The notes under the pieces: model-generated | What the model saw: only the letters and a program-made list of their open reading frames with translations | The model's database searches: none | Told to the model about the DNA's origin: nothing | Assembly (NCBI GenBank): GCA_964251965.1 | Contig: CAXULQ010000004.1 | Span: forward strand, 186,001-250,000 | DNA: 64,000 nt | DNA from: Mucilaginibacter_A sp964251965 | Lineage (GTDB): Bacteria; Bacteroidota; Bacteroidia; Sphingobacteriales; Sphingobacteriaceae | Direction of reading: 5' to 3' | Position numbers and translations under genes: made by a program | Part shown: positions 24,052-33,209 of the stretch, one piece after another | Layout of the letters: the number at the start of each line of letters is the position of its first letter | How positions within the stretch are numbered: the stretch's first letter is position 1

Positions 24052-26643
24052 TCAGGAATTCAAGAACACAAAGTTATGGTCAAATTCATCCAATTTAATA
24101 TGGCTCTCTTTGTTGATTTTACCGGCCAGGATTTGTTTGGAAAGTTCGTTCAATACCTTCTTTTGAACAACCCGTTTTAGCGGACGGGCACCAAATTGCG
24201 GATCGTAACCTAATTGCCCCAGCCAATCCAAAGCTGCATCTGTTGCTTCGATAGAAATCCCCATTTCGGCCAAAGTATCCTGCAATTGTTTAAATTGTAG
24301 TTTTACGATTGCACCAATTTCATTCCGGCTCAAAGGTGTAAACATGATGATTTCATCAATCCGGTTTAAAAATTCCGGGCGGATGGTTTTGCGCAGCAAT
24401 TCAAACAATTCATTCTTGGTTTTGGCAACTACTTCGTCATGGTTTTCCTCATCCAAAAAATTAAAGTTTTCCTGAATGATGTTAGAACCAATGTTGGAAG
24501 TCATGATGATGATCGTATTTTTAAAGTTCACCACGCGGCCTTTGTTATCGGTTAATCGCCCATCATCCAAAACCTGCAACAAAATATTAAATACATCCGG
24601 ATGCGCTTTTTCAATCTCGTCCAGCAAAACCACACTGTAAGGTTTACGGCGTACGGCTTCGGTTAATTGTCCGCCTTCATCATAACCCACATAACCCGGA
24701 GGCGCACCGATCAAACGGGAAACCGCATGGCGTTCCTGGTATTCGCTCATATCAATCCGAACCAAAGCGGCTTCGTCATTAAACAGATATTCGGCCAAAG
24801 CTTTGGCTAGTTCGGTTTTACCAACGCCGGTTGTGCCAAGGAAAATAAACGAACCAATCGGTTTCCGAGGGTCCTGCAAACCGGCACGACTACGACGGAT
24901 GGCATCAGAAATCGCTTCAATCGCTTCTTCCTGACCGGCAACCCGTTTGTGCAGTTCATCTTCCAGGTTCAGCAATTTTTCACGCTCACTCTGGATCATT
25001 TTAGAAACCGGGATACCGGTCCAACGGGCAACCACACCGGCAATATCTTCGGCCGTAACTTCTTCTTTCAACATCCGGCCGTCGCCTTGCTCGTCTGATA
25101 GCTGCTTTTTCAGCTTTTCAACTTCCGCTTCGGCTTCCTTGATTTTGCCATAACGCAATTCGGCAACTTTTCCGTAATCGCCTGCGCGTTCAGCCTGGTC
25201 GGCTTCTAATTTATAGTTTTCAATTTGTTCGATTTTTGTGTTAACGTTATCCACCAAATCCTTTTCGCCCTGCCATTTCGCGCGGATAGAATCACGTTCG
25301 TTAGAAAGATTGGCAATTTCTTCACTCAGTTCTTTCACCCGTTTTTCGTCGTTTTCCCGTTTGATAGCTTCCCGTTCAATTTCCAATTGCATGATCCGGC
25401 GTTCCAGTTCATCCACCACTTCAGGCACAGAATCCATTTCCAAACGCAATTTAGAAGCGGCTTCATCCATCAAATCAATCGCCTTGTCCGGCAAAAAACG
25501 ATCGGCAATATAACGCTGCGACATTTCTACCGAAGCAATAATCGCTTCATCTTTAATCCGTACTTTGTGGTGCGTTTCGTATTTTTCCTTGATACCGCGG
25601 AGGATAGAAATCGCATCTGCCGTATTCGGTTCATCAACCGTTACTTTTTGGAAACGGCGTTCCAAGGCTTTATCTTTCTCAAAATATTTCTGATACTCAT
25701 TTAAAGTTGTGGCACCAATTGCCCTTAATTCGCCGCGCGCCAAAGCTGGTTTTAAGATGTTTGCTGCATCCATCGCGCCTTCGCCGCCGCCTGCACCAAC
25801 CAAAGTATGGATCTCATCAATAAACATAATGATCTCGCCATCGGCATCCGTTACTTCTTTTATCACTGCTTTTAAGCGTTCTTCAAACTCGCCTTTGTAT
25901 TTCGCGCCGGCAATCAGCGCGCCCATATCCAGCGAAAAAACGGTTTTGGTTTTAAGGTTTTCCGGAACATCACCTTTGATGATCCTGAACGCAATTCCTT
26001 CAGCAATAGCAGTTTTACCAACGCCTGGTTCGCCAACTAAAATCGGGTTATTTTTGGTTCTGCGCGATAAAATCTGGATCACGCGGCGGATTTCTTCATC
26101 TCGGCCAATCACCGGGTCGAGCTTGCCTGATTCTGCATATTCGTTCAGGTTCCGGGCATATTTATTCAGCGAATTATAAGTTGCTTCCGCGTTTTGGCCG
26201 GTTACTTTGTTGTTTCCGCGCAATTCTAAAATCGCTTTTTTAAGGTCTTTTTCTGTCGCCCCGTAATCTTTCAATAAGTTGGCGGTTTTGTCTTTTCCGC
26301 CTAAAACGGCCAGCAAAAGATGCTCTACGGATACAAATTCGTCCTTAAATTCTTTTACGTATGACAATGCTTTTTGCAAAGTCGAATTCGTATCGGAAGA
26401 TAAATACACATTGCTGCCGCTCACTTTTGGATAAGAAGCAATCTGTTCATCCAAAGAAGTGTTAAGCCGACTGATATTGACGTTGAGTTTTTTGAGCAGA
26501 TAGTTGACAACGTTTTCATCCACCAGCAACATTCCTTTCAGCAAATGCGCATTTTCTATCGCCTGCTGTTGGTTTCCAGTCGTAATTTCAGAGGCTTTCT
26601 GAATTGCTTCCTGGGCTTTTATGGTATAGTTGTTTAAATTCAT
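24052..26643 (-). CDS. clpB: ATP-dependent chaperone ClpB
   Basis: Hexameric AAA+ disaggregase that works with DnaK to rescue aggregated proteins. At 863 residues it has the full architecture: a Clp N domain (1-145), NBD1 with Walker A GEPGVGKT at 204-211, a long coiled-coil middle domain (about 405-530, rich in E, K and R), NBD2 with Walker A GTTGVGKTE near 605 and a C-terminal small domain. The middle domain separates it from ClpA and ClpC. No CIRCE or other operator was recognised in the 294 bases upstream. Confidence 0.97.
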   Translation of the reverse strand: MNLNNYTIKAQEAIQKASEITTGNQQQAIENAHLLKGMLLVDENVVNYLLKKLNVNISRLNTSLDEQIASYPKVSGSNVYLSSDTNSTLQKALSYVKEFKDEFVSVEHLLLAVLGGKDKTANLLKDYGATEKDLKKAILELRGNNKVTGQNAEATYNSLNKYARNLNEYAESGKLDPVIGRDEEIRRVIQILSRRTKNNPILVGEPGVGKTAIAEGIAFRIIKGDVPENLKTKTVFSLDMGALIAGAKYKGEFEERLKAVIKEVTDADGEIIMFIDEIHTLVGAGGGEGAMDAANILKPALARGELRAIGATTLNEYQKYFEKDKALERRFQKVTVDEPNTADAISILRGIKEKYETHHKVRIKDEAIIASVEMSQRYIADRFLPDKAIDLMDEAASKLRLEMDSVPEVVDELERRIMQLEIEREAIKRENDEKRVKELSEEIANLSNERDSIRAKWQGEKDLVDNVNTKIEQIENYKLEADQAERAGDYGKVAELRYGKIKEAEAEVEKLKKQLSDEQGDGRMLKEEVTAEDIAGVVARWTGIPVSKMIQSEREKLLNLEDELHKRVAGQEEAIEAISDAIRRSRAGLQDPRKPIGSFIFLGTTGVGKTELAKALAEYLFNDEAALVRIDMSEYQERHAVSRLIGAPPGYVGYDEGGQLTEAVRRKPYSVVLLDEIEKAHPDVFNILLQVLDDGRLTDNKGRVVNFKNTIIIMTSNIGSNIIQENFNFLDEENHDEVVAKTKNELFELLRKTIRPEFLNRIDEIIMFTPLSRNEIGAIVKLQFKQLQDTLAEMGISIEATDAALDWLGQLGYDPQFGARPLKRVVQKKVLNELSKQILAGKINKESHIKLDEFDHNFVFLNS

Positions 26644-26752
26644 GTTGATTGAAGCACAAATCCGTTACCAAAATGGTTTTTAAGCTAAAAATGGAAATTT
26701 TGACTGTTTATTTTAATTTTTAACGACAAAAGGTCAGCCTGTGTTTTGGGTT

Positions 26753-26775
26753 GATGCTGTTTTTATCGGGTAAAA
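26753..26775 (-). repeat. dispersed motif copy with full tail
   Basis: GATGCTGTTTTTATC followed by GGGTAAAA, in the 294-base divergent gap between clpB and the hydrolase gene. The tail TTTTATCGGGTAAAA is shared with copies at 39908 and 61951. It is one of few copies in a divergent, promoter-bearing gap. Confidence 0.75.
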
Positions 26776-26937
26776 AATTAATGTTGGTTTTAAGTTAATT
26801 AAGTAAAGCTGCTAACCAATTTTAATTTAAGCATAAGTACCGAATTTGAAACAAATACAAGCTGCTTGGTTAAAAAATGTTAAAGTAATAAAATAATGCA
26901 CCGCACTTATTACCTTGCTCACTATTAAGCCAAGCTC

Positions 26938-28287
26938 ATGAACAAATTTCTTCTACTCCTTATCTTCGTATTTATATCTCAATTAACATTTGCCCAAAAC
27001 GATATGATGGGTATTAAACCAGATAAACTCAATTTCGGTTTTGAGAACATACCTGATGGGAAAGCATTACCGGATAAATGGCATGTGATGTCTCCTAATG
27101 CAAAGCAGTATGAGGTTATGGTTGATAAAAACACAGCGCATACTGGTAATAATTCTGTTTTTATTTCTTCTGTAGATACAGCATCCAATCCGCAATTCTC
27201 AGGTATAGGTTACAATATTCCTGCAAAATTTGCCGGTAAAGAAATTACGGTAAAGGCATGGATGAAAAGCAAAGACATGAAAGGTTCTTTGGCTTTAATG
27301 TTAGCGATTTACGATGCTGATGGTAATACTTTGCAATTCAAAAACCTACAAAAAGAAAAAATAAAGGGAACTAAAGAATGGAAACAATATAGTGTAACCC
27401 TGCCACTGGCTGCACAAGCACAATTGATACATATTGGGCCAATACTAATTGGTAAAGGAAAACTATGGGCCGATGATGTTGAACTATTTATTGATGGAGC
27501 GCCAATTCAGCAAGCCAGGCTGAAACCCGACTTCAACCCAAATCCACCACAAAGCCTCCGTTATGGCAGTATTGCAAGTGCCGGGCATTATATCAAACTA
27601 AAAGATGCTACTCTCTACTATGAAACTTATGGCTCGGGGGAGCCATTGCTGTTATTGCATGGCAATAGCCAATCCATATACGCCTTTTATAAACAGATTC
27701 CGGAACTTTCTAAGAAATACGAGGTCGTTGCAGTTGATACCCGTGGTCAGGGAAAAAGTACGGACGAAAGTACTGAGCGACTTAGTTATAATAAATTTGC
27801 CGATGATATGAAACAACTACTTGATTCGCTTCATATATCTAAAACCAATATTTTAGGCTGGAGTGATGGTGGCAATACCGGCCTAATTATGGCAATTAAA
27901 TACCCTTCATACGTAAATAAGTTAGCTATAACCGGTGCAAATCTATCGCACACAACAGATGCTGTAGATAGTAAAATCTTAAACAGTATCAAGGATGATC
28001 GCGATAAAATTGATGGCACAGATCAACATTCTATTAAAAGGAAAAGACTTATGACCCTATTACTTGATGAACCGCACATTTCAATAGAAAGCTTGAAACT
28101 AATAAAAGCACCAACGCTGGTGATGGCAGGGGAGAAAGATATGGTTAAAGAAAAGCACACTCGTACTATTGCTGATAATATTCTAAATAGTAAGCTATTA
28201 ATATTTAAAGATGCTACTCATTATGTGCCTGTAGAAAAAATTGATGAATTTAACGAAGCTGTAATGGCATTCTTCAATGATAAATAG
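26938..28287 (+). CDS. secreted two-domain alpha/beta hydrolase
   Basis: Protein of 449 residues with a Sec signal peptide (1-19, TFAQ). Residues about 30-190 form a beta-sandwich resembling a carbohydrate-binding module (KWHVMSPN, HTGNNSVFISS, KLWADDVELFIDG). Residues about 215-449 are an alpha/beta hydrolase with oxyanion HGNSQS, nucleophile Ser309 (GWSDGG), an acid in AGEKDMV and catalytic His in DATHYVPVEK. An ester bond of a glycan decoration or a small periplasmic ester is a plausible target, with no direct evidence. It stands alone between two minus-strand genes. Confidence 0.85.
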   Translation: MNKFLLLLIFVFISQLTFAQNDMMGIKPDKLNFGFENIPDGKALPDKWHVMSPNAKQYEVMVDKNTAHTGNNSVFISSVDTASNPQFSGIGYNIPAKFAGKEITVKAWMKSKDMKGSLALMLAIYDADGNTLQFKNLQKEKIKGTKEWKQYSVTLPLAAQAQLIHIGPILIGKGKLWADDVELFIDGAPIQQARLKPDFNPNPPQSLRYGSIASAGHYIKLKDATLYYETYGSGEPLLLLHGNSQSIYAFYKQIPELSKKYEVVAVDTRGQGKSTDESTERLSYNKFADDMKQLLDSLHISKTNILGWSDGGNTGLIMAIKYPSYVNKLAITGANLSHTTDAVDSKILNSIKDDRDKIDGTDQHSIKRKRLMTLLLDEPHISIESLKLIKAPTLVMAGEKDMVKEKHTRTIADNILNSKLLIFKDATHYVPVEKIDEFNEAVMAFFNDK

Positions 28288-28321
28288 TAAGCTGCTTGTA
28301 AATAAATCAAGTTTATTTAAC

Positions 28322-28335
28322 AATGCTTCTTTTAC
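28322..28335 (-). repeat. dispersed motif copy (GAAG type)
   Basis: AATGCTTCTTTTAC followed by CGCCTAAAAA, 3 bases after the helicase stop codon and 34 after that of the convergent hydrolase. Confidence 0.78.
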
Positions 28336-28338
28336 CGC

Positions 28339-29772
28339 CTAAAAACTTTCAGGCAGTTTATCCTGATAAAACTTCTCATTAAAATTAATCAGAAATAATT
28401 CTTTAGAAGCGCGCGTGCAGGCCGTATAAAACCAGCGCAAAAAATCGGTGTTTAGCATTTCCTCCGTCAAATAACCCTGATCCACAAAAACTGCGTCCCA
28501 TTGCCCGCCCTGCGCTTTGTGGCAGGTTACGGCGTAAGCAAATTTGATTTGTAAAGCATTGAAATAAGGGTTTAGTTTGAGTTGTTCCATCTTCTTTGCG
28601 CGACTATCAATATGTTCATAATCCTTCATCACTTCCTCAAAAAAACGTTGGTTTTCTGCTTGCGACAAACTCGGCGTTTCGGTAGATAAAGTGTTCAGCA
28701 TCACTGTACAATCCAGCGTTAAACCATCGGTATAATCTATAAATTCCAGCTGCACATCAGCAAACTGGAAACCGTACATTTCGCGGATGTTACGCACGCG
28801 TTTGATCTGCCCGATATCGCCGTTGGCAATAAAATCAGTGCTGCTTTCTTCCTGCCCTTTCATCCAGAAATAATTGTTGCGCACCACCATTACAAAATCT
28901 CCGCCGGTCAATTCTTCTTCGCGGTACAAAATCCGGGCGCGCACCTGCTGGTTATAAGAATTAGCGTTTTTATTGGAGCGGCAAATCAGCAACGTATTTT
29001 CCATACCATATTTTTGGTAAGCGTAATTCAAACCTTCCTCCAGCCGTTCGCCGGTCATGCGGTAAATATCTTTAAACCCTTTGGTAATAATCTGCGGATA
29101 TTCAGCCTCTTCATTTCTGATCAAATTCCGGATTGCCGTAACATTTTCCAGGATACCCGAATTTTTTTCCTGGCGCATTACTTCCGTCAGTTCGTAACTA
29201 AATATCCGCAGATGAAAAAGGTCTTTCAGGATTTTTGGTTCCAGGGCGATGCTTTGTTCCGAACCAACCGGCGGCAACTGCGCCGTATCGCCAATCAGCA
29301 ACAATTTGCAATTGCGCGAATTGTACACATATTCAATCAAATCGTGCAGCAAACTGTTGCCGTGGCCGCCGCTTTCGCCGGAGATCATCGAAGCTTCATC
29401 CACAATAAAAAGCGTGTTTTCGTGCAGGTTATCCGCTGTCGAAAAGTTCATATCGGGCGTAACGGCACTCTTTTTACGGTATATTTTTTTGTGGATGGTG
29501 AAGGCTTTCCGGCCCGAATAACTGCTCATCACTTTGGCAGCGCGGCCGGTTGGTGCCATTAAAAACGACTGGAAATTGTAGTTTCTGAGCAGTTTTACCA
29601 GCGCGGCAAGCACCGTAGTTTTCCCGGTCCCGGCATAACCTTTTAAAATAAAACAGGCATCTTCATCGGCACTGATCAAAAACTGGTGCAGCAAACCAAA
29701 CAGTTCCATTTGCTGCGGAGTGGGCGTGTGCGGAAAAGCTTTGCGGATCAGGTCTTCATTCATCATCCTCAA
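28339..29772 (-). CDS. RecD-like ATP-dependent DNA helicase
   Basis: Superfamily 1B helicase of 477 residues, much shorter than RecD2 because the N-terminal domain is missing. The Q-motif region is FPHTPTPQQ, Walker A GYAGTGKT is at 45-52, Walker B is TLFIVDEASM and the C-terminal UvrD_C_2 motif is FAYAVTCHKAQGGQWDAVFVD. Three closely spaced in-frame ATGs lie at the N-terminus, so the start may be up to three codons later. Unlike RecBCD there is no recB or recC nearby. This stand-alone form is common in Bacteroidota. Confidence 0.9.
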   Translation of the reverse strand: MRMMNEDLIRKAFPHTPTPQQMELFGLLHQFLISADEDACFILKGYAGTGKTTVLAALVKLLRNYNFQSFLMAPTGRAAKVMSSYSGRKAFTIHKKIYRKKSAVTPDMNFSTADNLHENTLFIVDEASMISGESGGHGNSLLHDLIEYVYNSRNCKLLLIGDTAQLPPVGSEQSIALEPKILKDLFHLRIFSYELTEVMRQEKNSGILENVTAIRNLIRNEEAEYPQIITKGFKDIYRMTGERLEEGLNYAYQKYGMENTLLICRSNKNANSYNQQVRARILYREEELTGGDFVMVVRNNYFWMKGQEESSTDFIANGDIGQIKRVRNIREMYGFQFADVQLEFIDYTDGLTLDCTVMLNTLSTETPSLSQAENQRFFEEVMKDYEHIDSRAKKMEQLKLNPYFNALQIKFAYAVTCHKAQGGQWDAVFVDQGYLTEEMLNTDFLRWFYTACTRASKELFLINFNEKFYQDKLPESF

Positions 29773-29828
29773 AAATGAAACAAAAACGCTGAAAGTCTAT
29801 TGCCAAAAATTTTTACTTTTGTTTACCG

Positions 29829-30626
29829 ATGCACTTTTTCCCAATCAACTTTACCGATCCTGGTTTTAACCCTGAATATACGGCTGATAAATTGATCATC
29901 ATTTTAAATCAGAATACGTTTAGTTACGCTGTTAGGAGTGCTGCTACACAAAAGTTGGTTAGGTTGAGCAGCGGAAACCAGTTGAGCGAACTTTTTAAAC
30001 CGAGAGACCAAGCCAACGAGTTAGCTTTAACTTATCAAAAAGTTATTGTGGCTGTTGAAACCGATAGCTTTTGCTTGATACCGGATGCTGTTTTTACACC
30101 AGAAAATTTGTTAGAATATGCTGCTTTTTTATCGGTAAAAGAAACAGATTTGATATTGACCGATCAAATAGAAAACAGAAACAACACGGTTATTTTTACT
30201 TTTCCTGAAGATTTGCTTCTTCAATTAGAAACAAAATTTAAGACAACGGAGATTAAATTCGCCCCAAAAGGATGGATAAAAGAAGTATTTAAAGCGCAGT
30301 TTTCTGGCCCTAATTTGTATTTATATTTAGGGGAAAACCAGTTGCAGCTATTATTTCCGGCACTCGAAAATATCCGCTTTTACAACAGTTTTGACTGTTC
30401 AACCTCAGATGAATTAATTTATTTTACGGCGTTGGTGGCTCAGCAATTAAAGCTGAAACCAGAAGCAACAACTTTAATTCTTTGCGGAAACATTGAAGCA
30501 GAAAGCGAACAAATACTTCGTTTAAAAGGATTTTTTAAAGAGGTTACTTTGTTTGCCACGCCTAACCACCAAAAGCACGATGGTTTGCCGCAGCACCAGG
30601 TTGTCAGTTTTTTGGGTTTAAGCTGA
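29829..30626 (+). CDS. DUF3822 family protein
   Basis: A 265-residue cytosolic protein with an actin-like (ASKHA) pattern of alternating strands, recognised mainly by its position directly before rsmD and by the segments NQNTFSYAVRS and LYLGENQLQLLFP. Function is unknown. The stop overlaps the rsmD start by one base (TGATG), so translation is coupled. A TACTTTTG box at 29814-29821, only 7 bases before the ATG, would give a leaderless transcript if used. Confidence 0.75.
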   Translation: MHFFPINFTDPGFNPEYTADKLIIILNQNTFSYAVRSAATQKLVRLSSGNQLSELFKPRDQANELALTYQKVIVAVETDSFCLIPDAVFTPENLLEYAAFLSVKETDLILTDQIENRNNTVIFTFPEDLLLQLETKFKTTEIKFAPKGWIKEVFKAQFSGPNLYLYLGENQLQLLFPALENIRFYNSFDCSTSDELIYFTALVAQQLKLKPEATTLILCGNIEAESEQILRLKGFFKEVTLFATPNHQKHDGLPQHQVVSFLGLS

Positions 30627-31159
30627 TGCGGATTATTGGAGGCCGGTTAAAAGGGTTGAGGCTAAATCCGCCAAATAATTTGCCCGTTAGGCCAACAACA
30701 GATTTAGCAAAAGAAGCTTTGTTTAACATCCTGAACAATTTATTAGACTTTGAAGGTTTAAAAGTGCTGGATTTATTTAGCGGAACAGGAAATATCGCCA
30801 TGGAATTTGCTTCGCGCAATGCAGAAAAAGTCGTTGCTGTTGACCGCGCAAATCAATGTATTTATTATTTAAAGGACATGGCAGCTAAACACAACCTTCC
30901 GGAAATTATAACTTTTAAAGCAGATGTTTTTAAGTTTCTGGAAACAGAAACAGAGCCGTACGATTTAATTTTTGCTGATCCGCCTTATGATCTTGATAAA
31001 ATCCCGCAAATACCCAATGCTGTTTTTACCCGTAATTTATTGGTGCCCGATGGTTTGCTGGTCATCGAACATCCATCTTACCAAAACTTAAGCAACCAGC
31101 CAAACTTTAGCGAAAAAAGAAATTATGGCAATACGGCGTTTTCATTTTTTAAAGCTTAA
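30626..31159 (+). CDS. rsmD: 16S rRNA (guanine966-N2)-methyltransferase
   Basis: SAM-dependent methyltransferase of the small ribosomal subunit, 177 residues. SAM-binding motif I is DLFSGTGN at 49-56 and the catalytic DPPY is at 118-121. The N-terminal MRIIGGRLKG is the family signature. It is usually next to coaD in bacteria. Here a HigBA module separates the two. Confidence 0.95.
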   Translation: MRIIGGRLKGLRLNPPNNLPVRPTTDLAKEALFNILNNLLDFEGLKVLDLFSGTGNIAMEFASRNAEKVVAVDRANQCIYYLKDMAAKHNLPEIITFKADVFKFLETETEPYDLIFADPPYDLDKIPQIPNAVFTRNLLVPDGLLVIEHPSYQNLSNQPNFSEKRNYGNTAFSFFKA

Positions 31160-31168
31160 AAGAAGTAT
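31157..31168 (+). repeat. dispersed motif copy beginning with a stop codon
   Basis: TAAAAGAAGTAT, whose TAA is the rsmD stop codon. Confidence 0.72.
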
Positions 31169-31227
31169 TAAAATAATTATTTAAAGTTCCCAATTTGGGA
31201 AAATATTGCTATTTTTATACAAATAAC

Positions 31228-31521
31228 GTGAGGGTAATTTCTAAAAGGGTATTGCGAGAATTTTGGGAGTTGTATCCTGATTGTATGCAGCAACTTAAAT
31301 CATGGTATCAGGAAATGGATAATAGTAGTTTGCGCTCTCCAACGGATATCAAAACTAAATATCCAAGTGCAAGTTTTTTAGCAAATAACCGTGTGGTATT
31401 TAATATTAAAGGAAATAATTATAGATTGATCGTGAAAATTGCCTATAAACACCAAATGCTTTGGATAAGGTTTATTGGTACGCATACAGCTTACGATCAA
31501 GTTGATGCAACAAATGTATAA
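31228..31521 (+). CDS. higB: HigB-type mRNA interferase toxin
   Basis: RelE-superfamily ribosome-dependent RNase of 97 residues. The frame is open from 31195, but family members begin at the residues RVISKRVLREFWE, so the GTG at 31228 is taken as start. Family features are LKSWYQEM, TDIKTKYPSASFL, VVFNIKGNNYRLIVKI and IRFIGTHTAYDQVDA. The antitoxin gene follows after 5 bases, the reverse order (toxin first) typical of higBA. Confidence 0.88.
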   Translation: MRVISKRVLREFWELYPDCMQQLKSWYQEMDNSSLRSPTDIKTKYPSASFLANNRVVFNIKGNNYRLIVKIAYKHQMLWIRFIGTHTAYDQVDATNV

Positions 31522-31526
31522 TCTAC

Positions 31527-31883
31527 ATGAATATTAAACCAATTAAAACTGAGGAGGATTATCAGGAAGCTTTAGCCAGGCTCGAAGTGATTTTTGATGC
31601 AGACATAAATACTTTAGAAGGCGATGAATTGGAAGTTCTGGGCATATTAATTGAAAAATATGAAGACAAACACTTTCCGATTGGTTTGCCTGATCCGATT
31701 GAAGCCATAAAATTCCGAATGGAACAAATGGGATACAACCAACAAGATTTGGCTAAAATGGTAGGGTTAAAAAGTAGGGCAAGTGAAATTTTGAATAGAA
31801 AGCGGAAGCTATCTTTGGAGATGATCCGGCTATTGCATGAAGGTTTAAAAATCCCGACAGAAGTTCTGGTTCAAGCCTATTAA
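31527..31883 (+). CDS. higA: HigA-type HTH antitoxin
   Basis: Antitoxin of 118 residues with an acidic N-terminal half (IKTEEDYQEALARLE, DINTLEGDELEVLG) and an XRE helix-turn-helix at about 52-105 (MGYNQQDLAKMVGLKSRASEIL). It binds HigB and represses the operon. Its stop lies 17 bases before coaD, so the module reads into coaD. Confidence 0.9.
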   Translation: MNIKPIKTEEDYQEALARLEVIFDADINTLEGDELEVLGILIEKYEDKHFPIGLPDPIEAIKFRMEQMGYNQQDLAKMVGLKSRASEILNRKRKLSLEMIRLLHEGLKIPTEVLVQAY

Positions 31884-31899
31884 TATTATTTTGATAACA

Positions 31900-32361
31900 A
31901 TGAAAACTGCCCTTTTTCCCGGTTCTTTTGATCCGGTTACCAAAGCACACGTAGATATTTTAAAACGCTCTGTTAGTTTGTTTGATAAAGTTTACATCGG
32001 CATCGGCCTGAACAGCACTAAAAAACCGTTTATCGCCCCGGAAAAACGTGAATTAATGCTGAAAGCTGTTTTTGCCGATGAACCGCGTGTAGAAGTAATT
32101 GCTTATGAAGGTTTAACAGTTGAGTTTTGCAAGCAACTTGGTGCAGATTACATGATCCGTGGGATCCGGACGGTTTCTGATTTTGAATATGAGAAAGCAA
32201 TTGCACAAATGAACCACGCACTGGAACCCGGAATTGAAAGTATATTTATTGTAAGCAAGCCTGGTTATTCGTCCATCAGCTCCACTATTGTGCGCGAAAT
32301 TTTAAAATATAAAGGCGATGTAAGTCAGTTTATCCCAAAAGAGGCACTTCCTTTTCTGTAA
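31900..32361 (+). CDS. coaD: phosphopantetheine adenylyltransferase
   Basis: Penultimate step of coenzyme A synthesis, joining AMP to 4'-phosphopantetheine. The 153 residues start MKTALFPGSFDP (ATG at 31900, preferred to a TTG nine bases earlier). The nucleotidyltransferase motif is TKAH rather than TxGH, a Gly to Ala change that keeps the histidine. The C-terminal ISSTIVRE motif is intact. Its last 32 bases overlap the convergent NUDIX gene. Confidence 0.96.
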   Translation: MKTALFPGSFDPVTKAHVDILKRSVSLFDKVYIGIGLNSTKKPFIAPEKRELMLKAVFADEPRVEVIAYEGLTVEFCKQLGADYMIRGIRTVSDFEYEKAIAQMNHALEPGIESIFIVSKPGYSSISSTIVREILKYKGDVSQFIPKEALPFL

Positions 32362-32974
32362 GCAAGCCCATATTGTTCAACACATCAACAATGGAAGGGT
32401 AAGTATTTTTTGTTAAAATGGTAAATTTTTCACGCGTAAACCAGCAGGCTTTGGTAATGCCTTCTTCTTTTTGAGGTTTTAGTTTTTCCTGCCCTTCTGC
32501 TTTCATGCGGTACCAATGTGTTTTTTTCAAAGCCAGTTCTTCATTGCGCTGCATATAAACATGGTAAGTTTTACAAATTTTTCTGCCTGCTTTTTTTACG
32601 CGGATGCCGCATTCTTCTTCAACTTCCCTAACGGCCGCTTTTCTGGTCTTTTCGCCTTCTTCAATCTTTCCTTTCGGCAAATCCCAAATACCATTTCTAA
32701 AAATAACGAGGTATTCCTTTCGCTCGTTTTTAACTAATCCGCCTGCAGCTTCAATCAGTCGGACGGTTTTCGACAGCTTCCTTAAAGTTGCTTTTGCATT
32801 TTTAGACAATAACAGAAACGTTTTTTCAGTCGATCCTGAAGTTAGTTTATAAATCATTTTCAAATCGGCTTTTTCAACGCTTAATTCCTGATAATTTTTC
32901 AAACCTTCTGGCAAAGCATCTGCAACAATTAAGAGTTTATCATTTAGGTAGATATTAAAAATCGTGTTTTGCAT
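32330..32974 (-). CDS. NUDIX hydrolase
   Basis: Pyrophosphohydrolase of 214 residues. An N-terminal domain of about 75 residues precedes the NUDIX fold. The NUDIX box runs from Gly102 to Ile124 with Glu108, REVEEE at 116-121 and Gly123, a full match to the consensus. The N-terminal extension (NDKLLIVADALPEG) is typical of the Bacteroidota group found beside coaD and pyrE. Substrate is unknown. Its 3' end overlaps coaD. Confidence 0.88.
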   Translation of the reverse strand: MQNTIFNIYLNDKLLIVADALPEGLKNYQELSVEKADLKMIYKLTSGSTEKTFLLLSKNAKATLRKLSKTVRLIEAAGGLVKNERKEYLVIFRNGIWDLPKGKIEEGEKTRKAAVREVEEECGIRVKKAGRKICKTYHVYMQRNEELALKKTHWYRMKAEGQEKLKPQKEEGITKACWFTREKFTILTKNTYPSIVDVLNNMGLLTEKEVPLLG

Positions 32975-33052
32975 AATTTTTTGTTGGTAAAATTCGCGTT
33001 CAGGTTATTTTAAAGTTTGTTATTAAGTTAAGGAACCAACAATATTTTATCT

Positions 33053-33067
33053 GGTAAAAGAAGCATC
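33053..33067 (+). repeat. dispersed motif copy (GAAG type)
   Basis: GGTAAAAGAAGCATC in the gap upstream of the NUDIX gene, preceded by AATATTTTATCT. Confidence 0.75.
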
Positions 33068-33141
33068 AAATAATAAAATTACTGCTGGTAAATAACGGAA
33101 TAAATTTATTGTGAAAAATAAACTTAAAAATAGTTTAAACA

Positions 33142-33189
33142 AAAAAAGGTTTGCTACCGTCGGATAAATTCTCTAACGGACACAAACCT
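33142..33189 (-). terminator. terminator of the small 33210-33380 gene
   Basis: On the minus strand AGGTTTG and CAAACCT, with an inner CCG/CGG step, form an interrupted stem followed by a run of T residues. It lies 20 bases after the stop codon of the small gene. Confidence 0.55.
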
Positions 33190-33209
33190 AAAGCCTGCAA
33201 TAATTTTCT

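Noticed and set aside
25225..25704. 159-codon plus-strand frame rich in Phe and His
   Set aside because: It is the complement of the ClpB coiled-coil region and its composition is explained by that.
29014..29562. 182-codon plus-strand frame
   Set aside because: Opposite the RecD-like helicase, whose Walker motifs are intact. The product is low in acidic residues and unlike any family.
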